DNA from: Daucus carota subsp. sativus
Taxonomy: Eukaryota; Streptophyta; Magnoliopsida; Apiales; Apiaceae
Length of the DNA stretch: 64,000 nucleotides
Direction: 5' to 3'
Assembly (NCBI RefSeq): GCF_001625215.2
Contig: NC_030389.2
Coordinates: forward strand, 9,320,432 to 9,384,431
Shown here: piece by piece, positions 24,179-35,179 of the stretch
Numbering within the stretch: the stretch's first letter is position 1
Layout: every line of letters starts with the position of its first letter
The notes under the pieces: generated by a model
Told to the model about the DNA's origin: nothing
The model's database searches: none
What the model saw: only the letters and a program-made list of their open reading frames with translations
Translations under genes and position numbers: made by a program

Positions 24179-24680
24179 TGTTGAAATTACTAATGCATTT
24201 GTAGACTATCCAGAATTTTCTAATGTAATGAATAAGATTAATAAAAGGATGTATGATCATAAATAAGACTATTCTAGAGAGTCTTTACAGCTTTCAGGAT
24301 GAAATATAAATAGTCTTATGTACTTCAGGTATTGAAAGAACAATATATTGGAAAGAAAAAAACCATTCTATCTTTTCTAATTGGTATATCACACGCGCAT
24401 TATTGTTTTGTGTATTAGACTATTAGTGGTATCAGAGCCACACAAGGGCGTTGAATAATACTTCAGCCTATAATATTCCAATTCCTGTCTTTGATGGAGA
24501 AAATTATGACTTCTGGAGCATCCGAATGAAGACATATACCTTCAAGCACAAAATCTATGGAACATAGTAGAGGCTGGTTTTACAATTTTAGAAGACATGG
24601 AGAGCCTGGCTCAAAATATGTATTGAACCAAAACATAACCAGGTATGCTGTTGCACTTGTTTACATACAGAGCTTCTTCT
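24179..24680 (+). mobile_element. Copia 5' fragment: LTR, primer-binding site, start of gag
   Basis: The LTR at 24179-24425 is the same family as 7685-8704. It is followed at 24427-24438 by TGGTATCAGAGC (initiator tRNA-Met primer site). A gag start with IPIPVFDGENYDFW and SIRMKTY-like sequence is readable at about 24475-24540, then stops. After about 24680 the germin upstream flank resumes. Everything 3' of gag is missing; the family's 3' half is at 5935-8704. Confidence 0.85.
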
Positions 24681-25276
24681 AAAATATGTAAATGTGCAGA
24701 ATTAAAGCAGCTCATTATATTAAATTTGATTCAATGTGACTGCAAAAACGGCTTTGTTTCCATTGACAAGTTCTTGCTGCGTGTGGTTAACATTCAAAAC
24801 AAAAGAGGTTAATAGGCAAAAAGATCACTGAACTCGTTGTCAACTTGCAATTGAGTTACTGAACTCAAAAAGTTTGCAATTAGATCACAGAACTATATTT
24901 AACTTGCAGTCAACTCACTAAACTAATAAAAATTTAAATTTAGGTCACTGCGCCGTTAAGTACCAGTTGACTTTAACGGAATCCGTTAAGAAAAATAAAA
25001 ATAAATAAAAATTCGTTTTTTTAAAAATTCTGAAAACTTAAAAAAAATCCGAAAATTTTGAAAAAACTTTAAAAAAATGGAAAAATCTAGAAATTCAAAA
25101 ACTATACCTGAACTTTTGAAATTAAAAGATTTCAGAATTTTTACCAAATTTCCAGATTTTTCCTGAACAAAAGGCAGTGTCAAAATAATATTTTTTACCA
25201 AAACACATCAGGAACATTGCACGTACACTACAAATTTTGACCTAATCTATTGGCTGACATGAACTATGTGGCATTC
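24681..25276. repeat. Germin upstream flank, left half of a split copy
   Basis: Matches 54880-55101 upstream of GLP4 (for example GCAAAAACGGCTTTGTTTCC and GGCTGACATGAACTATGTGG), apart from the 360-bp insertion at 24806. It stops at CATTC (25272-25276). The next bases of the same ancestral sequence occur 14.6 kb away, at 39887. Confidence 0.85.
24806..25165. mobile_element. 360-bp insertion with 8-bp target duplication
   Basis: AACAAAAG occurs at both edges (24798-24805, 25166-25173). The uninterrupted site is at about 54988-55000. The insert starts AGGTTAATAGGCAAAAAG and has runs of ATCACTGAACTC; a relative is at about 4178. Ends are not clear inverted repeats, so the class is uncertain. Confidence 0.7.
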
Positions 25277-25464
25277 TGTTGATGATTTTGATACAATAGG
25301 GAGAGAGATAATATATTTGATGGAAGCTTATAATTTTATTAATCAAAAGGCTCTTTATATAGAGCTCGTACAAATCACATAAGCACGATTAGAGCTACAT
25401 AATAAGTTTATAGAGTTAAAAATCTTCTCTAATTAAAGAGACATTAAAACATAAAAATATAATA
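25277..25464 (-). mobile_element. Small LTR element: part of its left (3') LTR
   Basis: Matches the first ~190 bases of the complete LTR at 39650-39886, beginning TGTTGATGATTTTG. It breaks off after AAAACATAAAAATA. The rest of this LTR seems to be at 39007-39050 (AATTGATTCTTT...CCAACA), on the far side of the AHL/CACTA segment. Confidence 0.75.
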
Positions 25465-25689
25465 AAACATATGGTCATCATTGACTACCAATGTCTGTGT
25501 CCATAAAGTCCTAAAATTAGTGTTGATCAAATGTTCAACATCTTGTTACAATTATTTCACAATATTCATTTCTTTCAAGCAGACATAATTTCAAAACAAT
25601 ACAGTATGATCATATATCAGAAGCAAAAGGTATAAATTCAACTTAATTGATCATACTGCAGAGCAGTCATGATGGACCTAGAACGCGAC

Positions 25690-25872
25690 CCAATTCAAAC
25701 ATATAAAACTAAACATCCTTTGCTAACGCGACTACAGTAACATAACTAGCTGTTTTCATGCTGTAACCAGTGCTCCATTTTTAAGGTTACTATTCTGACT
25801 CCCCATTGTAACTACAAAAGACTTCTGAATATTATCCAAAGAATTAGCAACGCGACCATCACAGTTCCCTGA
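25690..25872 (-). pseudogene. AHL 3'-end fragment
   Basis: Matches the last ~60 codons of the intact AHL gene (26616-26780): CTAACGCGACTACAGTAAC, then divergent sequence through TTAGCAACGCGACCATCACA. It joins at about 25872 directly to DNA that resembles the region upstream of the intact gene (28766 onward), so a duplicated AHL copy lost most of its body by deletion. Confidence 0.85.
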
Positions 25873-26615
25873 AATGTGATTATTTAGGTATCTTTGCTGT
25901 TAGTTGAACTGCATTTATTTTTATAGGTTATTTTAAATTTATGTTATTTATATATGTTGGTTAAATTTTGTTATATTTTATGGGTCAATAAGGGGATCAT
26001 ATTTAGAAGAGGAACTATATCTTTATTCATTATGCTCTTACTCGCTCTCACTCTCTGAGCACTAAGCTCTAATATTCGCACATTTAGAAAAAAAACATTT
26101 AAATCATATTCAAACTAAAACACCAATTTTAAAGATGCGATACAACAATCTGTTAAGCCCTAGCACTCTATCATATTGACTCTTGTCTTGTTCCGGCGTA
26201 CTACTAATTGATTATTTGGCAGATGTGATGTAACAATCTGTTAAGTACAACATTGACTTGTTGTGTGAGAGTTGACAGGATATAAACCGGCCAAATTTGA
26301 TTTCATATATTAATGAAGTATCAAGCATTTAGGATTAGAATCTACACACAAGTTAACTGGAAAAAAAATCTAGTCACAACATTTAAATTTTTTTATATGT
26401 TATCAAGCTAGCTAGCGTTGGATTCGCATTCAATGAGTAGCGTGCTATACAAAAAAGAACATGAACAAATTATTTCACAATATTCATATATTTCAAGCAC
26501 GCATAACTTCAAACCAATACAATATTATGATATATCAGAAGCAAAAAAATTCAACTTAATTCATACAGAGCAATGATAATGGACCTCAGACGCTATCCAA
26601 TTCAAACACATAAAA
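25873..26615. repeat. Duplicated flank of the AHL locus
   Basis: 25873-26450 matches 28766-29350 (shared stretches include CTTGTCTTGTTCCGGC and GAGAGTTGACAGGATATAAA), and 26470-26600 matches 25540-25690. These are remains of a tandem duplication of the AHL gene with both flanks. No gene is seen. Confidence 0.75.
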
Positions 26616-27731
26616 TTAAGCATCCTTTGCTAACGCGACTACAGTAACATAACTAGCCGCTTTCATGCTCTTAACCACTGTTCCATTTGTAAGAACATTA
26701 TTCTGACTCACCATCGAAACAACAAAAGACTTCTGAATGTCATCCAGAGAATTAGCAACGCGACCATTACAGGTCCCTGAAAACGAAATTATCTGAAAAT
26801 TTCCCAAAACATCTACAGACAGGGGATGGGACCTCGAATTACCAATGTCAACTTCTGATACAAGTCCGCTACAACAAAGAACCGAAAAATTCAGAGAATA
26901 GTACCTCGCAAATTGTACCAAGGCCTTGATCACATCAGTCCCTGGTTCGAAACTCAGGACCACAGACCATTTCAAGTTCCTTCCACTCAACAGATTGTAA
27001 TTGGACTCCATAGCCATTTCCTCGGTAGCCCTAACAGCCAACATTTCTGGATTGTAGAAAACAGTTGCTGTCAACGTGACCTCATCCATGGTTATCATAC
27101 TGACTGCAGTACCCGAAACGATGTCCCCGCTGAGTCTGCCCAATGTGACATTAAACAAGGCAAGGAGACCGTCTTTCGAGCCAGAGAACAAAAACATCCC
27201 TGACATAGTAATCAGGCTAAGTGGTTCAGTAAATGTTATCGGAGGAGCCTGAGACCCCATGCGAGTCAGATCAGCCCGAAGCACATTTCCACTTCCACAG
27301 AGAATAGTGAGATGAGCCTTCTTTGAGCTGGCATAACTCACCACCCAATCAATCAGATCAACGCCACGTGGCACCTTCAAAATAACCGTAATGGGTGCAG
27401 AATCCTCTCCTCTGGGTTTATTCCGGGATCCACGAGGGCGTCCAGGACGACTTGCACTCGTGTTAGCAACACCCCCTGCATTATTAAAATTTGGGCTTGC
27501 CCCGTTGATTAAATCGTTTTGCGCGGAATAAGCATGAGGCATTGTGTTTGGAGTTGTGACATGAACAGAATTATTGAAGTAATTCATACCGGAAGTAAGG
27601 TCTGATGAGTAAGAGATTGAGAGCTGAGGCGTGAATGATATGTTTGGAGGAAGTCCTCTAATAACACCGGCTCCGAGCTGAAAATACAAGGGTGGATTAC
27701 AGCTGTAAGACAATACTCTTTCGGTTCCCAT
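26616..27731 (-). CDS. AT-hook nuclear protein (AHL-like) with two tandem PPC/DUF296 domains
   Basis: A single-exon 371-residue protein. Residues ~96-106 hold an AT-hook, RPGRPRGSRNKP, that binds the minor groove of AT-rich DNA. It is followed directly by a PPC/DUF296 domain (~112-229; PITVILKVPRGVDLIDWV ... AHLTILCGSGNV ... PLSLITMSGMFLFSG ... LSGDIVSGTAVSM). A second, weaker PPC domain follows (~252-368; LSFEPGTDVIKALVQFARYY, FSVLCCSGLVSEVDI, GNFQIISFSGTCNGRV, VVALA near the end). Known AHL proteins carry one PPC domain, which makes trimers and recruits partners; the conserved GRFEIL core is altered in both copies here (EPLSLI, GNFQII). The N-terminus is Asn/Ser-rich. The nuclear role is inferred. 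A fragment of a sister copy is at 25690-25872. Confidence 0.87.
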   Translation of the reverse strand: MGTERVLSYSCNPPLYFQLGAGVIRGLPPNISFTPQLSISYSSDLTSGMNYFNNSVHVTTPNTMPHAYSAQNDLINGASPNFNNAGGVANTSASRPGRPRGSRNKPRGEDSAPITVILKVPRGVDLIDWVVSYASSKKAHLTILCGSGNVLRADLTRMGSQAPPITFTEPLSLITMSGMFLFSGSKDGLLALFNVTLGRLSGDIVSGTAVSMITMDEVTLTATVFYNPEMLAVRATEEMAMESNYNLLSGRNLKWSVVLSFEPGTDVIKALVQFARYYSLNFSVLCCSGLVSEVDIGNSRSHPLSVDVLGNFQIISFSGTCNGRVANSLDDIQKSFVVSMVSQNNVLTNGTVVKSMKAASYVTVVALAKDA

Positions 27732-27970
27732 TTACTCACTTCATGACAAAATAGGAGCCGTTTTGATGTTTTGCATGTAATTTGAAACGTAAAGAAAACG
27801 TATTTTCAAGCATTTTTTTTTAAATTTTTTTTTAAAATAAAAATATAGATGTTCAACATTTGTTCAGAAAAAAAAATTTGAAAAATGATTTATAAAAGTG
27901 TTTTTTAGACCTCAAAGTACGCGCAAAAAATAAAATCACGGTCATTTTGAAATGAAGAGAGTATTTGTTA

Positions 27971-28004
27971 CTCCCTCCGTCCCATAATAGTGGAACAGAG
28001 GGAG
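27971..28004. mobile_element. 34-bp Stowaway remnant
   Basis: CTCCCTCCGTCCCATAATAG directly followed by the complementary end, with TA on both sides. It is an element deleted to almost nothing but its two ends, in the AHL upstream region. Confidence 0.6.
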
Positions 28005-28166
28005 TATTTGACAAGAATACTTCCATGACATGTCAAATAATTTCAATTAAATAACTATGTAATTTGAATTGTAACATTAATTATATCTTGGAAATGAAAC
28101 AAAAATTTATATTTAAGCGGAACTACTTTTCTTGAAATAGCATTTAATGAAATATGCAAAAGGATA

Positions 28167-28429
28167 CTCCCTTCGTCCCACAATACATATATCTTTTGGA
28201 AAAATTATGTATATTAAGAAAGTATTAATTAGATAACATTTTCTTACTTGTACCCCTAATAAATGCATGCATGTAGAATCTTATTCAACCCCCATTAATT
28301 GTTATACAACTTTCACGAAGGGTAATTTTGGAATATCCACAATTTATTTGCATTCAAAACAAAAAGTGGACAAGTATTATGGGACGAAAATTTCCTCCAA
28401 AAGAGACTTGTATTGTGGGACGGAGGGAG
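28167..28429. mobile_element. Stowaway MITE upstream of AHL
   Basis: TA target duplication. The ends are CTCCCTTCGTCCCACAATAC and its complement GTATTGTGGGACGGAGGGAG. 263 bp, no coding capacity. Confidence 0.85.
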
Positions 28430-31400
28430 TAGTTGAAGACAAAATAATTAAAGTATGATTTATTGAATTTCATACTAGTTGCTTACAATTAAATAATAAT
28501 TGTGATAATTTATTTCAAATGAATAATATATGTTCATAGAATTGGTAATAGCTAAACAACAATTGTCCAAATTTATCTCAATAGAATGATAACAGCTGAA
28601 TAAAGATTGTCAAAATTTATTTCAATGGAATAATATATACTCATAGATAGGATTGATAACAGCTCAATAATGATTGTCAAAATTTATCTCACTGGAATAA
28701 TATATCCTCACTTGGTTGGTTACAAGACTAATTACTAAAAATTATATGTAAGATAATTAAGCGAATATGGGGAGTGAAATGTGATTATTTAGGGTTTTTT
28801 GCTAGTAGTTGAACTGCATTAATTTTTATAAATTATTTTAAATTTATGTTATTTGTATATTTTTGTTAAAAAAAATCATATTTTATTGATTAATAAAATC
28901 AGGTCAAATATCTTTGTTCATTTTATTCTTGCTATCACCCTATGGGACAGTTCTGAAGATACAATGCAACCATCGTTTAAGTCATTGGCATCTACCACTC
29001 GTGTCTTGTTCCGGCATACTATTAAGTGAATATTTAGCAGTTTTGATGCTACAATCTAGTAATTAAGTACCATATTGACTTGTCTTGTGAGAGTTGACAG
29101 GATATAAATCGGTAAAATTCAATTTCATATATATATATGTGAAGTATCAAGCATTAAGTTTAAACTCTATACTTACAAGTTAACTAATAAAAGAAATTTC
29201 TAGTCACAACATTTCAATTTCTCCTTTGATTTAATTAATATTTCTTTAACATTACAATACAAGTTTTCATTCATAATCATAGTGCCAAAATATATTATCA
29301 AGCTAGTTTTAGATTCGCATTCAATGAGTAACATGCTATGCATGAAAAAAAATGTCACAATCTAGTCAATTCAGGCCAGTGTCTCAAAAAACCATTTATC
29401 TCAAGTTCAATCAATATTGTACATTCTTTGTTGTTGGTTCCTTGTCCATAAAATCAACACTAATTCAATTCGACACATCACTTATGTAAGAAATTAAATC
29501 AACACAAAATTATAATTTTTGGTGCAACACACCCGACTTCCTATATAACAATATGATAATATAAGTATATAATGAAAAACAACATAATATCATACTATTA
29601 ATATAAGTCAACAATACTTGTACACAGGGATCATCACAGGCATGAGTATAAACAATACAATCTACAAATCCAAAGTTATTATAAATCAAAATAACTATTT
29701 AAATCTGATTACATCCATTCTGAAAGTTCTCACTAGACCTTCTAAATTGTGCCTTTTCTAGTTACTTAAGCCTCTAGGCATACCCAGACCCTCACGTCGT
29801 CTAACAAGTTACTTTGATGAATCTCATCATTCTCAGATTTCAGTGTAAGATAAAAATACCATAATTGAGCCAAAGCTCAGGAAGTGCAAAATCTCAAATA
29901 AATAGAATTAGTGATAAAATAATAAGACATTTTTGTCAAAAAAAACGTGATAAAAGAACAAGAGTATTAAATAAACCAAGAATCTAGAATAGAAGATTAG
30001 TCAACACAAAAGCAAAATTGATCAGTTATAGATGTTGAATTGGAAATCTGATAAGATGCTACGAATTAAGGTGGGTGATTAGCCCATGACATAGCTCTGA
30101 ACCACATATAATGTGATTCTCAAATATAAAGGATCCTTAGACACACATTGACTTATAATAAAATAATAATTTGGACGGGCATCTTGGTCTCCATCCAATT
30201 CCTTCTAAAATATTTTCATGATGAGTAATTTGATTCTTAATTAACTTTCAAATCCAATACTTAACAATGGAAAAATTCCTGAATTTTATTTAAGCAGGCT
30301 AAACTGAATTATTATGCCAAGTTTCTAATGGATAGTTGTTAGGGAGAAAAGGGTATATGATCTAGTTTTGTTCAGCGTGGAGACTCAATTTATCAAAGGA
30401 AAAATGTTCAAGTTAAGTATAAGGTTTGACGTTATTGCTAGGTAGGGACAACCAAATAATATTTTGCTAAGTTCTATTAGTGAAAATAAATTTCCGGATA
30501 GTTCAAGCTAAGGGAAGTTCAAATATATATGTAGTAAGAATTTAATTATCAGGTGTAAAGCAATTATGCTAAGTGTTGGCGTTTAGGGAAATAATCAGAG
30601 ATGGATACTGTTTGATTACTATGATAGTGAAGTATAGTGTTCTGTGATTTCTTCAATTAGATAAAAGATGTTCAAGTTTCATTATCATGTTACGTGGGGA
30701 CAAAAGTACTTTACATCTAAAGAATTCACTAGCTAGTCAAATAATCCTGTAATAGGATTCTAGATATAACATATACAATTTAGATTCAGAAGAATGAATC
30801 AAGATAGGATAGATTGTACACTCGTCTTACAATAATACTAGAGTAAATACTTATCCTTTGATGATAGTTGTGACTTTTAGAATTGAACCTGAACTCGCTC
30901 CTTGTCGAGTCTCCTACTCAGACCTATGATCAATAATACTAGAGTAAATACTTATCCTTTGATGCTACCCTATATGTGAATTAAAATAAAAGAGTATCAG
31001 TAAATAGAGATAGCATTAATTAAATAAATGAATTCTAGCCTCTCTCTTAACCCTAAATTTCTCCCTCTCTCTTGTCATAGGTTCCGGGGATTCCATCGGT
31101 TTTCACCGGTGGAAAGCCCCGAATCAGTTGATTACTTTGTTTTCTTCTTAGTTTTTGAATAATACTTCTTTTCGGGAAACTTGGATCTAATATCATCGGA
31201 GATTTCATTGTCTCTCTTCTAAGCGCGTGGGTTTCAGTCTGATTCTTGTTTTTGTGGTTCTACTCCAGATCTAATCTCGGGAGAATTCTTAGATCTAAAA
31301 CCATCGGAGATTTTGTTGTCTTTCTTCTCTGTTTCAAGCGGGTGGATTTTCAGTCCGATTTTTCTTGTTTCCGTGGTTCCGCTTCACATCTAAAGTTTAT

Positions 31401-31537
31401 TTATCTTTAGTTATTATTTTGGTCTGGTGTAGTCTCTCCTTCGTGAGAGTTAGGTTGTTTCTCTCCTTGGTGAGAGCTTTGGTTTTTCTCTCCTTTGTTT
31501 GTGAGAGTATGATATTTGATTTGGTGATAAAAACTGT
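28430..31537. other. AHL upstream and intergenic DNA
   Basis: 28490-28700 has degenerate ~70-bp repeats around GATTGTCAAAATTTATCTCA. 28766-29350 is the duplicated AHL flank. 29350-31000 is AT-rich with no recognised element except a ~40-bp direct repeat (30831-30869, 30930-30968). 31020-31537 contains pyrimidine-rich text (CCTCTCTCTTAACCCTAAA, GTGAGAGTTAGG) resembling 5' untranslated sequence of a plant LINE or gene, but no coding frame is present. It resumes after the CACTA element at 35180. Confidence 0.5.
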
Positions 31538-32010
31538 CACTACTAGAAAACGGGTAAAATTGATCGTCATATCCGGTCAAATTTAGTTAAATTTGACCGC
31601 GTTCGGTCAAATTTAGTTAATTTTGATCGGAAACGGCGGTCAGTCATAGCTTAGTGGATTTTAGCCATCTCCGGTCAAATATAGTTAAATTTGACCGAAT
31701 AAAATCGATCGGTTAGTTTTTACCATTTAAAGTTGACCGCCAATTTCGACCCGTTTTCGGTCAATTTTGACTACTGTTTTCAAAGTTCAAATTTTCACGA
31801 AAATTCAAAGTTCATAGTTAAATAAAATCAGAATCCACTAAAAATAACATCCACAACAAACAGAGAGTTCAAGAAATTAGCATCTAGTAGACAAATAGAA
31901 GTAAGTCATCTAAATGGAAGGAAACAACCAAATCAACAGTAAGTCTGGGCAGACGAACACTGAAACTAGCAAGCAAACAAACACCGAGAAAAATCGATGT
32001 TATGGACTAA

Positions 32011-32015
<5 letters not shown>

Positions 32016-32053
<38 letters not shown>
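32016..32053. repeat. (AT)n microsatellite
   Basis: About 19 AT units inside CACTA copy 2; likely length-variable. Confidence 0.95.
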
Positions 32054-32060
<7 letters not shown>

Positions 32061-32588
32061 ATATAATAAATCGAGGTAATTACCTGAGATATAGCCATGG
32101 ATTGAAAGAGTTTTATGACAGAGAATAAACCCTAGCTCTGAAGAGCGGCGTCTGTGAAAAGGCTAATGTGAGAAACGGGAAAAAAGGGGAACTTTAGTTG
32201 TATTTATATATTTGGTAAATATAACTGTTTTCGGTCAAACATTAAAATTGACCGGGCTCCGTAAAAAAAAGGCGAACATTATGGATTTCTTGGCAGTAGC
32301 TACTGGAGTAAAACAGAGCAATCAAATAAAATAGAGCAACAAAACATAGTAATTAAATCAATTTAATTTTAAATACTTAAAAAAAATATTAAGGGCATAA
32401 TATAAATTTGGTTAATTTAGTACAAATTATCACAATGAGTATTAAATACAAATTTGATTAAACCAATAATAAATTAAACTAAATCATCATCATCACTTTG
32501 GTCATCATCATCCATATCTTCATTTTGATCTTCATTGTCAATTGCAATTTGTTCTTCTTCATAGTCATCCAAATGATTGCTTTCAAAC

Positions 32589-33022
32589 ATTGTCAAATCA
32601 ATAAATAAATTGTGGGATCACCAATAATCACTCTTTCCACATTTGATGACGAAGAATTTAATATCTCATTGTGGAAAGCATCTTCATTTGCTTTATTTGT
32701 TTCTTTAGTTGTCAAACTTTCATTTACTTCTCGACTCTTTGTTATTATAATTGTGTAACACGATATCCTTCTCCCCGTGTAAATCTCATTTGGTATACCA
32801 TCGCATAATCCCATGAAGATACAAATCAACTTTCACATCACTATAGGATCTTTGAAATACCTATTTTTACACTTTTGACATGGACATCTCATAAGGTTCA
32901 TCTTCAAGATTATCACAAGCAAATTTAAAAAAACTATCCACACCACTCTTGTATTCTTCCGTTATATATATCAACTCATTGTATCGACTACGACCAACCC
33001 AACTACGATCGGATGTTATCAT
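32589..33022 (-). pseudogene. CACTA transposase-associated domain relic
   Basis: On the minus strand from ATG at 33022 the frame reads ITSDRSWVGRSRYNELIYI, then EEYKSGVDSFFKFACDN, the start typical of the plant transposase-associated domain (Pfam Transpos_assoc). After a frameshift it reads C-Q-K-C-K-N-R, the Cys pair of the domain's zinc-like motif, and after another shift DLYLHGIMRWYTKWNLHGE, the end of the domain. At least two frameshifts break it, and the TNP2 catalytic part is absent. It shows that this family descends from an autonomous En/Spm element. Confidence 0.8.
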
Positions 33023-33335
33023 CAAAATATACACACAATTCAATATAAATGCAAATAAAATAAAATCACAAAATTCTAATTAACTCATACCTAAAATGTG
33101 TACTAATACACACATCTATAGTGATTTCATCATACATGAGTAACATCAAACATTTATACCAATTTCACAAACAACACGCTACACTAATTTAACAAATTTA
33201 GAAAACACAATTTAACCTATATAATTATCATAATTAGGTATTGAATTTATATTATTTAAAGGAAAAAAAAACTAGTAAAATTTAAGTACTAGAATGTGAT
33301 ACTTACTTGATGATCTCAATGATTTGATGAGAAGA

Positions 33336-33341
<6 letters not shown>

Positions 33342-33375
<34 letters not shown>
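33342..33375. repeat. (TA)n microsatellite
   Basis: About 17 TA units at the left edge of the 581-bp tandem element. Confidence 0.95.
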
Positions 33376-33377
<2 letters not shown>

Positions 33378-34534
33378 CTCATGATCAAATAGAAACCACT
33401 CTTAAAATAAAAACTAGAAACCAGTTTCCCTACCACTATTTATAACTATGGGTATCACTAATTTATACTGCCCTAACCACTGTTTTTATATAGTATGTAA
33501 ACAGCGATTTTTATTATCAAAATTGAGAAAATCTACTTATCTAAACTATTGATAATCGATTATAGATGATCAATTTCATCCGTAGGATGGTTTTTGGCGG
33601 CAGGAAGCCGCAAGAGAAGTTGTATGATGATGGGAAGTAGTCGTTAGTTTTGTAAGTTATGATGGAAAGTGTATGTGACTATTGGTGATGATAGACAATG
33701 GTGGCAAGTCATAGAAACGTCTGGTAATGGTGGTAAGAGGTCCATTATTACGATTTGGGTGAAGATGATGGTCATATACGTTGCATATATGTACATATAC
33801 ATATTTATATTCGCGAGATATGCTATATATAAATTAGTGATATGTTATGTACAAATTAGTGATTTCTGTAGTTAAAAATAGTGATAAAAAACTGTCCAAA
33901 AACTGGTTTTTAGTTTTTAGGCTAATTTGGTTTCTATTGGAGTAGGACTCTATATAGGCTCATGATCAAATAGAAACCACTCTTAAAATAAAAACTAGAA
34001 ACCAGTTTCCCTACCACTATTTATAACTATGGGTATCACTAATTTATACTGCCCTAACCACTGTTTTTATATAGTATGTAAACAGCGATTTTTATTATCA
34101 AAATTGAGAAAATCTACTTATCTAAACTATTGATAATCGATTATAGATGATCAATTTCATCCGTAGGATGGTTTTTGGCGGCAGGAAGCCGCAAGAGAAG
34201 TTGTATGATGATGGGAAGTAGTCGTTAGTTTTGTAAGTTATGATGGAAAGTGTATGTGACTATTGGTGATGATAGACAATGGTGGCAAGTCATAGAAACG
34301 TCTGGTAATGGTGGTAAGAGGTCCATTATTACGATTTGGGTGAAGATGATGGTCATATACGTTGCATATATGTACATATACATATTTATATTCGCGAGAT
34401 ATGCTATATATAAATTAGTGATATGTTATGTACAAATTAGTGATTTCTGTAGTTAAAAATAGTGATAAAAAACTGTCCAAAAACTGGTTTTTAGTTTTTA
34501 GGCTAATTTGGTTTCTATTGGAGTAGGACTCTAT
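33376..34534. repeat. Two identical tandem copies of a 581-bp MITE-like element
   Basis: Unit 1 is about 33376-33956, unit 2 about 33957-34537, and they look identical by eye. Each unit starts GGCTCATGATCAAATAGAAAC and ends with the imperfect complement GTTTCTATTGGAGTAGGACTC, flanked by TATATA, so the unit is itself a TIR element. The 68-codon open frame that appears in both units has no known domain. Confidence 0.88.
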
Positions 34535-34555
34535 ATATATATATATAGGAAAAAG

Positions 34556-34644
34556 TTCTACAACCATAGTTGGATATGTTGGCTTATCCAACCAACCCAA
34601 CTGTGGTTGTAGAACAGGTCCCCCCCCCCCACACACACAAACAA

Positions 34645-34686
<42 letters not shown>
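34556..34686. repeat. Small hairpin followed by C(n)/(AC)n/(AT)n tract
   Basis: GTTCTACAACCATAGTTGG and CCAACTGTGGTTGTAGAAC form a hairpin (34557-34615). It is followed by a run of 12 C, then AC and AT repeats to 34686. The open frames crossing it are low-complexity artefacts. Confidence 0.85.
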
Positions 34687-35179
34687 GATGACATGAAAGA
34701 AGAGAAATGGTGGAAAAGGTAGAATAGAAGAGAGAAAGGGAAAGCCGCGTGAATGGCCAGTAGGTATTCAATCTGGGAAGGGTAAAATTGACCAACCCTG
34801 GTCAAAATAAGTAAATTTTTGACCGACTCCAATTAAACATATATTTATTTATTTATTCAAACTTTGTGCGAGAGAATTCTAGCCTAGAAAAGAATTTTGA
34901 CCGCAAACAAATTTGACCGCGACCGGTCAATTTTGATGATGTCATTGAATCAAGCTTTGGCGGGAAATTTCCCTCCATTTTTTGCGGGCCCGTCATTTTA
35001 AAATTGATCGGATAAATTTGACAGAAAACTAATTTGACCGTTTTCGGTCAAATATGTGAGCTGTCAAAATTAATCGGTCAATTTTAGCCTTGAGTTGGTG
35101 CCATGCGAGTTTGACCTTAAATGTGACTGCATTCGGTCAAAAATAAGACGGTAAAAAATACCCGGTTTTTCTTGTGGTG

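Larger units (their letters stand above)
31538..35179. mobile_element. CACTA element, copy 2 (inverted relative to copy 1)
   Basis: 3,642 bp with ends CACTACTAGAAAACGGG and CCGGTTTTTCTTGTGGTG and a 3-bp target duplication TGT (31535-31537, 35180-35182). It shares the TTTGACCG subterminal repeats and an internal ~300 bp (33035-33320) with copy 1, in the opposite orientation. It keeps a decayed transposase-associated domain (32589-33022). It also carries an (AT)n tract, a twice-repeated 581-bp element, and a poly-C/(AC)n/(AT)n tract. Confidence 0.92.

Noticed and set aside
33669-34456. Identical 68-codon frames in both tandem units
   Set aside because: They duplicate because the DNA unit is duplicated; no domain and no codon-level sign of selection can be shown.
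34415-34832. Open frames of 126 and 82 codons on the minus strand
   Set aside because: They run through (AT)n, (AC)n and poly-C tracts and give repeats of Tyr-Ile and Cys-Val; artefacts of simple repeats.
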